DNA from: Verrucomicrobiota bacterium
Lineage (GTDB): Bacteria; Verrucomicrobiota; Verrucomicrobiia; Methylacidiphilales; Verrucolacustridaceae
Assembly (NCBI GenBank): GCA_010024525.1
Contig: RGGS01000074.1
Coordinates: forward strand, 1-6,541
DNA: 6,541 nucleotides
Reading direction: 5' to 3'
The position numbers and the translations under genes were made by a program. Below are positions 1 through 5,123 of the stretch, one piece after another; within the stretch, counting starts at the first letter, position 1; the number at the start of each line of letters is the position of its first letter. The notes beneath the pieces are model-generated. The model was not told where the DNA came from. It did no database searches and saw only the letters and a program-made list of their open reading frames with translations.

Positions 1-858
1 GGAGCCCATGGAAGCCCCAGAACCCAAAGTGACCCGCGATCCGCCTTGGATTGTGGTTTGTCCGGCATAGGTGTTTTGCCCATTGAGCGTGTAGCTCAAG
101 GATGAGGCGGCATTGGAACCCGTCCCAGTTCCCACAAACGTCAAGGCCCCTGCGTCACTGATCACTCCGTTGACCGTCAGGGGAGAGTTAGTATTTAAAG
201 TCTGCAGGGAGAGCGTTACCCCGTTGGAAATGGAAATGCTGCGATCCGCCGCCAAGACGCCCGCGCCAGTGTTAGAGCCTGGGGAGTAAGAAAGGGTGGA
301 ATTGCCACCGACGATGATGTCGTTGTTGGCATCGCCCAGACTGCTGTCCTGATTATAGGTCAATGTCCCGGCATTGAGATTGATGTTGCCAGTGTAGGTC
401 ATGGGAGTGGTGTTAAAACGGAAAGTGAAGTTGCCGGCCCCCGTCTTAGTAAAACCGTTAGTCCCCAACAGCGTAGCATAAATGAAAGCCGTTCCGTTGT
501 TGGTGGCCACATTGAAGACAGGTTTGCCTGTTGAGGTGCCCAGGGTGAGCGTGTCATTGGTAATTGCGTTGTCGCCGATCACCACGCTACCAGAGCTGTT
601 GGAGAAATTGAGGGTTCCGACAGTAAAATTCGTGTTTGACCAGACGACTCCTGTGTTGGTGGCGACGTTGGTAAAGTTGACCACGGCATCAACGGCATTC
701 GGGACGGAACCCCCGCTCCAAATCGCCGAGTTCGTCCATTGAGTGGTACCGTTCGTAGTCCCGATATAAGTTATTTGCGCATTCGCCTCAGCTGCCAAAC
801 CTAGGAGGGAGGCCGAAAACAAAAAAAGACCAAGAAAGGAAATTCTAAAATTTTTCAT
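1..858 (-). CDS. Secreted autotransporter-associated beta-strand repeat protein, N-terminal part
   Basis: Seen: an open frame on the minus strand from ATG at 858 to the left edge, 286 codons with no stop. Residues 1-27 form a signal peptide: MKNFR, a hydrophobic core over about 8-22, and an ANA-Q cleavage site after residue 27. The mature part is rich in Thr, Asn, Gly and Ser, as in secreted parallel beta-helix proteins. An opening WTNSAIWSGGSVPNA segment (41-55) is typical of the class. One repeat of autotransporter-associated type lies at about 132-166 (GFTKTGAGNFTF then NINLNAGTL), and a second at about 231-283 (GALTFVG, LNGQNTYAGQTTIQGG). An AAAAAGG ribosome binding site sits 8 nt before the ATG (867-873). 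Family knowledge: such proteins are exported and surface-bound or released, often very long, and in verrucomicrobia often end in a PEP-CTERM sorting signal or an autotransporter barrel. That end lies outside the window, so the secretion route and exact role are unknown. Confidence 0.88.
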   Translation of the reverse strand, partial: MKNFRISFLGLFLFSASLLGLAAEANAQITYIGTTNGTTQWTNSAIWSGGSVPNAVDAVVNFTNVATNTGVVWSNTNFTVGTLNFSNSSGSVVIGDNAITNDTLTLGTSTGKPVFNVATNNGTAFIYATLLGTNGFTKTGAGNFTFRFNTTPMTYTGNINLNAGTLTYNQDSSLGDANNDIIVGGNSTLSYSPGSNTGAGVLAADRSISISNGVTLSLQTLNTNSPLTVNGVISDAGALTFVGTGTGSNAASSLSYTLNGQNTYAGQTTIQGGSRVTLGSGASMGS

Positions 859-1041
859 CCAATAAACCTTTTTGTGTTGGACCGATTTAAAGAGCTTAAG
901 TTCAAATAAATCTCATTGGTTGTGTTGTTAGGGATAACAAGTTGCATTTCTAATTTATAGTACCTTTGCCGGTGGAATGCTAGACAACCAATCGGCTTTA
1001 CAAGTTAAGTTGCCAAATTTTGGGTTAGTCTCAAATTATAT
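859..1041. other. AT-rich spacer between regulator and repeat-protein gene
   Basis: This 183-bp spacer lies downstream of the regulator gene and upstream of the repeat-protein gene, both on the minus strand. It is clearly more AT-rich than the flanking genes and should hold the promoter of the repeat-protein gene. On the minus strand a TATAAA box occurs at 959-954, but I find no convincing -35 hexamer at 16-18 nt from it. An inverted repeat at 925-940 is listed separately. An imperfect hairpin (GCCGGTGG, 969-976, against CCAATCGGC, 989-997) lacks a following T run on the minus strand, so I do not call it a terminator for the regulator. A short palindrome CCAAATTTTGG lies at 1013-1023. I see no coding potential. 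Confidence 0.6.
925..940. promoter_or_regulatory. Lac-operator-like inverted repeat upstream of the repeat-protein gene
   Basis: Seen: TTGTTA, four bases GGGA, then TAACAA, a perfect 6-bp inverted repeat. It ends 67 nt before the repeat-protein ATG on the minus strand. It lies about 14 nt downstream of the TATAAA box at 959-954, roughly where an operator just after a transcription start would lie. It resembles the E. coli lac operator core (TTGTGAGC-GGATAACAA) apart from one missing base and two changes in the middle. Inference: a repressor site for the repeat-protein gene. The similarity could be chance in AT-rich DNA, and the regulator encoded next door has a different recognition helix from LacI. 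Confidence 0.3.
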
Positions 1042-2046
1042 TTATTTTATAAGTCCTTTATTGAAAACACCATCTACAAGAAGCACTTTTCTGGCTTCCG
1101 GAATTCCCAGCTCCCGGCTCTGGATCAATTGAACAATCAGTCCAACTCCAGCGGACCCAATCTCCTTGTCCTGCTGGTCAATGCCCGCCTGATGTTTATC
1201 GCCCCGGGCCAGATTGACCACCCATGGGCGGGTTCCTACAGGTAACCTGCCCTCGACCACCGAACCAGGAAAAGCGTTGTTGTCCAAAACAGCCTCCACC
1301 CGGTGCCGTTCCAGCCATCGGACTAAATCGGGACTCGTCAATTCCGGCTTCGCCATGCGGAGGGCGGGTATCTTCTCCTCTCCCCGGATCAGTTCCTGGT
1401 CAAGGAGGTAGCCGGCCAGGAAGTTGGAGGCTTTGTCATGCTCATAGACGCTGATCATGCCGATGCGGCGGATCCCCAATTTCCGCAATTCACGCATTGC
1501 CAACCGAACCGACTCCACCTGGGCATGGGTGACCACATGGAAACGCGGTTGCACCACGGAAACGCCGAACGCCACCACCGCATACGAGCCAAAATCCATC
1601 ACTCCCTCGAGGGACTCCTCCCGATCCAACGGCCCAAGCAGAATGCCTGGACAATTGAGCGCCCGCAAAACTCTCTGCACTCCCAGCCATCCACCCAAGG
1701 TGGCCAAATCCAGTTCCTCCACCTTGTAGCCCATGGCCTCCGCCCGCTCGCGCGCCCCTGCCAGATAGAACTCAAAATTTGGATTGGAATGGTACTGGGC
1801 GGGGTTTTTGAACCGGTTCACGAAGGCCAGAGTGGCGTGAAAGGAGGCAGGCCGCACCTTCATGCGGTACGAACTGAGGGCGGAGAGCATCGGATCGGCC
1901 CGGTAGCCCATCTGCCGGGCCAGCTTCTGCACCCGCTTGCGCGTTTCCTGTGAAACCTCCGGACTGTTTTTCAGCGCCAAAGAGACCGCCGCATGGGAAA
2001 TCCCCGCCTCAGCCGCAATGTCCCGCAGCGTTACCCGTCTTTGCAT
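1042..2046 (-). CDS. LacI-family transcriptional regulator
   Basis: A 334-residue protein, normal length for the family; it should bind an operator as a dimer and respond to a sugar ligand in the cytoplasm. Residues 4-26 are the helix-turn-helix (RVTLRDIAAEAGISHAAVSL), and 31-60 hold helix 3 and the hinge helix (VSQETRKRVQ, MGYRADPMLSAL). Leu57 aligns with the intercalating Leu56 of E. coli LacI. Residues 69-334 form the periplasmic-binding-protein-like sensor, including RKLGIRRIGMI (188-198), AGIDQQDKEIGSAG (287-300) and a C-terminal LLVDGVFNKG. The positions equivalent to LacI Tyr17, Gln18 and Arg22 are His18, Ala19 and Leu23, so its operator should differ from lacO. I chose the ATG at 2046 because the family starts 3-6 residues before VTL. 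An upstream in-frame start at 2253 would add 69 unrelated residues and overlap the divergent sulfatase. The gene sits head to head with the sulfatase-arabinofuranosidase operon, suggesting it controls that operon; the ligand is unknown. Confidence 0.93.
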   Translation of the reverse strand: MQRRVTLRDIAAEAGISHAAVSLALKNSPEVSQETRKRVQKLARQMGYRADPMLSALSSYRMKVRPASFHATLAFVNRFKNPAQYHSNPNFEFYLAGARERAEAMGYKVEELDLATLGGWLGVQRVLRALNCPGILLGPLDREESLEGVMDFGSYAVVAFGVSVVQPRFHVVTHAQVESVRLAMRELRKLGIRRIGMISVYEHDKASNFLAGYLLDQELIRGEEKIPALRMAKPELTSPDLVRWLERHRVEAVLDNNAFPGSVVEGRLPVGTRPWVVNLARGDKHQAGIDQQDKEIGSAGVGLIVQLIQSRELGIPEARKVLLVDGVFNKGLIK

Positions 2047-2050
2047 CTGG

Positions 2051-2072
2051 ACAAGGAAAGTCCTTTCCTTGT
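2051..2072. promoter_or_regulatory. 22-bp palindrome, candidate operator in the divergent spacer
   Basis: Seen: arms ACAAGGAAAG and CTTTCCTTGT, perfectly complementary, separated by TC. It occupies a third of the 61-bp gap between the regulator (ATG at 2046) and the sulfatase (ATG at 2108), 4 bp from the first and 35 bp from the second. Family knowledge: LacI-type dimers bind palindromes of about this size and often autoregulate from divergent spacers. Inference: this is the operator shared by the regulator and the sulfatase-arabinofuranosidase operon. Against it, the centre is TC rather than the CG common in this family. In regulator mRNA the same bases would fold into a 9-10 bp hairpin hiding the purine-rich AAGGAAAGGA, the only ribosome-binding-like sequence there, which lies 14 nt from the ATG. 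A role in RNA is therefore an alternative. Confidence 0.55.
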
Positions 2073-2099
2073 TGAGATCAAGCCTCTTTGCATTACGCT
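2072..2099 (+). promoter_or_regulatory. Possible promoter of the sulfatase operon
   Basis: Seen: TTGAGA (2072-2077), 16 bp, then TACGCT (2094-2099). The first matches the sigma-70 -35 consensus in five of six bases; the second matches the -10 in only three. Transcription would begin around 2105-2108, giving a nearly leaderless mRNA. That would agree with the absence of a ribosome binding site before the ATG at 2108. The palindrome at 2051-2072 would abut the -35 box. The weak -10 keeps this tentative. Confidence 0.2.
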
Positions 2100-2107
2100 C
2101 GCCGTAA

Positions 2108-3607
2108 ATGCGGACTTTTCCAGTCGTTCTGCGGCTTTTTGGGGTGGCGGTCCTTGGCTTGTTCTTATGTTCCTGCTCTTCCCGCTCGCCTTCCGGGAAG
2201 TCCCCTCCTCCCAACATCATCCATGTCATGACGGATGACGGGGCCGCCGACATGCTTCCCGGCAGTACCCGCTACCCCTTCCTGCAGATGCCTGCCGTGG
2301 CTCGGTTGATGCGCGAGGGATCGACCGCCGAAAACTTCTTTGTCTCCTACTCCCTCTGCTCGCCCTCCCGTGCATCCATCCTCACCGGCACCTACGCCCA
2401 CACCCATGGCGTCACCACCCACGACACCGGCATGAAAATGGAACCCGACTGGCAAAAACTCCCGCCCTTCCCGGAAATTCTCCGCCAAAACGGCTACACC
2501 ACCGCCTTTGTGGGAAAAATCCACATGGCCGACCTGACCGGCGCCCATCAGATCCGCCCGGGTTATGACCTCTGGTTCAGCTTCACGGGACAAGGCGAAT
2601 ACTTCAACCCGCGGCTCAACGAGAACGGGTGCGAATCCCGTGCCGAAGGGTACATGACCGACCTGCTCAACGAGCGCGCCCTGCGTTGGCTGGAAAAAGA
2701 AAGGGATCCTAGCAAACCCTTCTGTCTTCTCCTTTGGCATAAAGCCGTTCACGAGGACTTCTCCCCCGCCCCGCGCCACCGCGGTCAGTACGCGGCGGAG
2801 CCGCTCCTTCCTCCCACCGACGGGTCCCACCACGAAACCTTCTGCGGTAAACCGGAATGGCTCCGCGTCCGGGCCCTTGGTCCGGAGCACGCAGGATCCA
2901 TCCCCACCGTTTTGCCGGAAAAACCGTGGGTTCCCCGTACCAACAACATCCTCGGCATGCTCCGAGGGATGAGTGCTGTCGACGAGGGGCTGAGCAGAAT
3001 CCTCGACTACCTTGACCAGGCCAATCTCGCCACCAACACCATCGTCATCTTCACTTCCGATAACGGCTCCTATCTCGGCTCCCACACTTTCTACGACAAA
3101 CGTCTCGGCTATGACGCTGCCCTGCGGATTCCCTTTGTCTTGCGTTACCCCGCCAAAGTCCCCGCCGGTTCCCGCATGGCCGAGATGGGGGTCAATGTCG
3201 ACACCGCCCAAACTCTCCTCGACTGGGCCGGGGTACCTGCTCCAGATCACCAACAGGGTCGCTCCCTCACCGCCGCCTTTGAAGGCAAGCCCCATGCCCC
3301 AAGGGAGGATTTTCTGGCCGAATACTACGTGGATGATAACTACCCATACGCTGGGACCAATATGGTTGCCGTGCGCACTCCCGATTGGAAACTGATCCAG
3401 GCCGAGGACGCCAAACCGGAAAACACCGAACTTTACGACCTTAAAAAAGATCCGGCGGAACTGCGTAACCTTGCCGATGATTCTTCCCACGCCCCGGTTC
3501 TTCGCGACATGCTCGCCCGGTTGGAGCGCCTCAAACAAGAGACCCGCTTCACTTGGGACCGCGACTGGCGACGGCGCGAGATCGTCGAAAAAGAAAAGCG
3601 CCGCTAA
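2108..3607 (+). CDS. S1-family sulfatase (arylsulfatase type), predicted lipoprotein
   Basis: Hydrolyses a sulfate ester, probably on a carbohydrate, using a formylglycine made from cysteine by a maturase encoded elsewhere. Of 499 residues, 1-22 form a lipoprotein signal (MRTFPVVLRL, hydrophobic stretch, LCSC lipobox with Cys23), predicting export and membrane anchoring. PNIIHVMTDD (35-44) supplies the first metal-binding aspartates. CSPSR (84-88) is the CxPxR modification motif with Cys84 as the catalytic residue, followed by ASILTGTYAHTHGV. Further expected sites are GKIH (136-139), WHKAVH (210-215), TSDNG (316-320, Asp318/Asn319), Lys331 and the C-terminal ELYDLKKDPAELRNL (441-455). All core catalytic elements are present and length is normal. 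An in-frame TAA directly before the ATG at 2108 fixes the earliest start, and the signal peptide supports it, though no Shine-Dalgarno is visible. The arabinofuranosidase follows 2 bp later. The substrate and S1 subfamily cannot be told by eye; sulfated polysaccharide is inferred from context. Confidence 0.94.
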   Translation: MRTFPVVLRLFGVAVLGLFLCSCSSRSPSGKSPPPNIIHVMTDDGAADMLPGSTRYPFLQMPAVARLMREGSTAENFFVSYSLCSPSRASILTGTYAHTHGVTTHDTGMKMEPDWQKLPPFPEILRQNGYTTAFVGKIHMADLTGAHQIRPGYDLWFSFTGQGEYFNPRLNENGCESRAEGYMTDLLNERALRWLEKERDPSKPFCLLLWHKAVHEDFSPAPRHRGQYAAEPLLPPTDGSHHETFCGKPEWLRVRALGPEHAGSIPTVLPEKPWVPRTNNILGMLRGMSAVDEGLSRILDYLDQANLATNTIVIFTSDNGSYLGSHTFYDKRLGYDAALRIPFVLRYPAKVPAGSRMAEMGVNVDTAQTLLDWAGVPAPDHQQGRSLTAAFEGKPHAPREDFLAEYYVDDNYPYAGTNMVAVRTPDWKLIQAEDAKPENTELYDLKKDPAELRNLADDSSHAPVLRDMLARLERLKQETRFTWDRDWRRREIVEKEKRR

Positions 3608-3609
3608 CA

Positions 3610-5118
3610 ATGATTATGACTTCGGCCGCTCAGTTAACGCTCCACTCGGATTTCACCGCCGGCGAAGTGGATTCCCGACTCTTCGGATCTTTTGTCGAAC
3701 ACCTTGGACGCTGTGTCTATGGGGGCATCTACGAGCCTGGCCATCCCACCGCCACCGACGAGGGATTCCGAGGGGACGTTCTGGAGCTGGTCCGGGAACT
3801 CGGCCCCACCCTGATCCGTCACCCAGGGGGCAACTTCGTGTCCGGTTACCGTTGGGAAGACGGCGTGGGACCGTCCCACGACCGCCCCCGCCGGCTGGAT
3901 CTGGCATGGAAGACGTACGAATCGAATGAATTCGGGCTGAACGAATTCTGCTCTTGGGCACGGTCGGCTGGAACATCCGTGATGGAGACGGTCAATCTCG
4001 GCACCCGGGGTCCTACCGAGGCACAGGCACTCGTCGAATATGCCAACCATCCCGGCGGTTCCTACTGGAGCGATCTACGCCAAAGCCATGGGGTGGAAAA
4101 ACCCCACGATATCCGCCTCTGGTGCCTCGGCAACGAAATGGACGGAAACTGGCAGATGGGCGCCAAGACCGCCCCCGAATACGTCCGCGTTGCTTCCGAG
4201 TCCGCCAAGATGATGCGTTGGACGGATCCCCGAATCGAGCTCGTGGCCTGCGGCAGCACAGCTCCAAATATGAACACTTATCCGGAATGGGATCTGGAGG
4301 TGGTGGACGGACTTTACGACCACGCCGACTATCTTTCCCTCCACACCTATATTGATCCGAAAAAAGACCGCCTCGCCTTTCTCGCTGCCCCGATGCAGAT
4401 GGAGGAATACATTCGGCGGGTCATATCGGTCTGCGACGTGATTCGGGCCAAACGGCGAGGGAAAAAGGACCTCAACCTCGCCTTCGATGAGTACAACGTC
4501 TGGCGGATTTCCGACTATGCCGCCAACTTACCGAAGGAGTGGCGAGTGGCCCCTGCCCTGCTGGAGGATACCTATGATGTCGTGGACGCATTGGTGGTCG
4601 CCACCATGATGCACGTTCTGCTTCGTCAGGCCGGTCGGGTAAAGATCGGTTGCCTGGCCCAATTGGTGAACGTCATCGCGCCCATCCGTACGGTGAATGG
4701 CGGTCCGGCCTGGAAGCAGACCATCTTCCATCCCTTCCAAATCATGGCCCGACACGCCCGCGGACTTTCCCTACAACCCGCCCTCCGATGCAGCACTGAA
4801 AAACACCGGGAGCTGGGCCCCATCCCTGTCCTCGATGCCGCCGCCGTCTTGGGAGAGAGATCGCTTTCGATCTTCGTGACGAATCGCTCTGCCTCTCATT
4901 CCGTGCCTCTGCAGATCCGGGTGCCGGATCTGCAGCTCGGCTCCCGCGCCACGGGGCTGGTTCTACAGAACCGCAATCCCCGCATGACCAACACGGCCCG
5001 CCGCCCCGATGCCATCCGCCCACGACCCATCCGTCCGGTGCCGATGGGGAAAAAAGGATGCAAAATTCTGCTCCCGCCCCTTTCGTGGAGTTGGCTGGAA
5101 ATCCCCCTCGCCGGCTGA
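3610..5118 (+). CDS. GH51 alpha-L-arabinofuranosidase, cytoplasmic
   Basis: A retaining exo-enzyme that removes non-reducing alpha-L-arabinofuranosyl residues from arabinan, arabinoxylan or arabinogalactan fragments. The 502 residues match the usual intracellular GH51 size. There is no signal peptide. A TIM barrel spans about 25-385 and a C-terminal beta-sandwich about 400-502. Seen: FGSFVEHLGRCVYGGIYEPG (25-44), GGNFVSGYRWEDGVGP (73-88), NEFGLNEF (106-113), LGNEMDGNWQ (173-182) with acid/base Glu176, LHTY (245-248), and AFDEYNVW (291-298) with nucleophile Glu294. I chose the ATG at 3610, 2 nt after the sulfatase TAA; an in-frame ATG at 3553 lies inside the sulfatase gene and adds a basic tail unlike the family. 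MIM leaves 3616 as an alternative. The ribosome binding site is weak (GAAAAG-like), so translation is probably coupled to the sulfatase. A perfect inverted repeat at 4909-4935 lies in the C-terminal domain. Some GH51 members act on other beta-glycans, so exact specificity is inferred. Confidence 0.95.
   Translation: MIMTSAAQLTLHSDFTAGEVDSRLFGSFVEHLGRCVYGGIYEPGHPTATDEGFRGDVLELVRELGPTLIRHPGGNFVSGYRWEDGVGPSHDRPRRLDLAWKTYESNEFGLNEFCSWARSAGTSVMETVNLGTRGPTEAQALVEYANHPGGSYWSDLRQSHGVEKPHDIRLWCLGNEMDGNWQMGAKTAPEYVRVASESAKMMRWTDPRIELVACGSTAPNMNTYPEWDLEVVDGLYDHADYLSLHTYIDPKKDRLAFLAAPMQMEEYIRRVISVCDVIRAKRRGKKDLNLAFDEYNVWRISDYAANLPKEWRVAPALLEDTYDVVDALVVATMMHVLLRQAGRVKIGCLAQLVNVIAPIRTVNGGPAWKQTIFHPFQIMARHARGLSLQPALRCSTEKHRELGPIPVLDAAAVLGERSLSIFVTNRSASHSVPLQIRVPDLQLGSRATGLVLQNRNPRMTNTARRPDAIRPRPIRPVPMGKKGCKILLPPLSWSWLEIPLAG
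4909..4935. repeat. Perfect 12-bp inverted repeat inside the arabinofuranosidase gene
   Basis: Seen: CTGCAGATCCGG (4909-4920), spacer GTG, then CCGGATCTGCAG (4924-4935). The mRNA could form a 12-bp, GC-rich hairpin with a three-base loop. It encodes LQIRVPDLQ (434-442) in the C-terminal beta-sandwich without disturbing the frame. No T run follows, so it is not an ordinary terminator. It may be a coding coincidence helped by the repeated Leu-Gln codons, or a pause or stability element in the mRNA. Confidence 0.7.
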
Positions 5119-5123
5119 CAGCG

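Noticed and set aside
482..742. Plus-strand open frame of 86 codons within the repeat-protein gene
   Set aside because: It lies opposite a well-supported minus-strand secreted protein with a signal peptide and repeats, and has no ribosome binding site or recognisable content.
2047..2253. 69-residue N-terminal extension of the LacI-family regulator, starting at 2253
   Set aside because: The extension overlaps the start and signal peptide of the divergent sulfatase, is unlike any LacI N-terminus, and would put the helix-turn-helix 70 residues in rather than at the start.
3553..3609. Earlier start for the arabinofuranosidase, inside the sulfatase gene
   Set aside because: The added 19 residues are mostly basic and come from sulfatase codons read in another frame. 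The ATG at 3610 gives a normal GH51 N-terminus directly after the sulfatase stop.
2165..3610. Long minus-strand open frame (481 codons) opposite the sulfatase gene
   Set aside because: It mirrors the sulfatase frame, its product is a Gly/Val-rich string with no recognisable motif, and the plus strand holds an intact sulfatase with all catalytic residues. It is an effect of GC-rich codon use.
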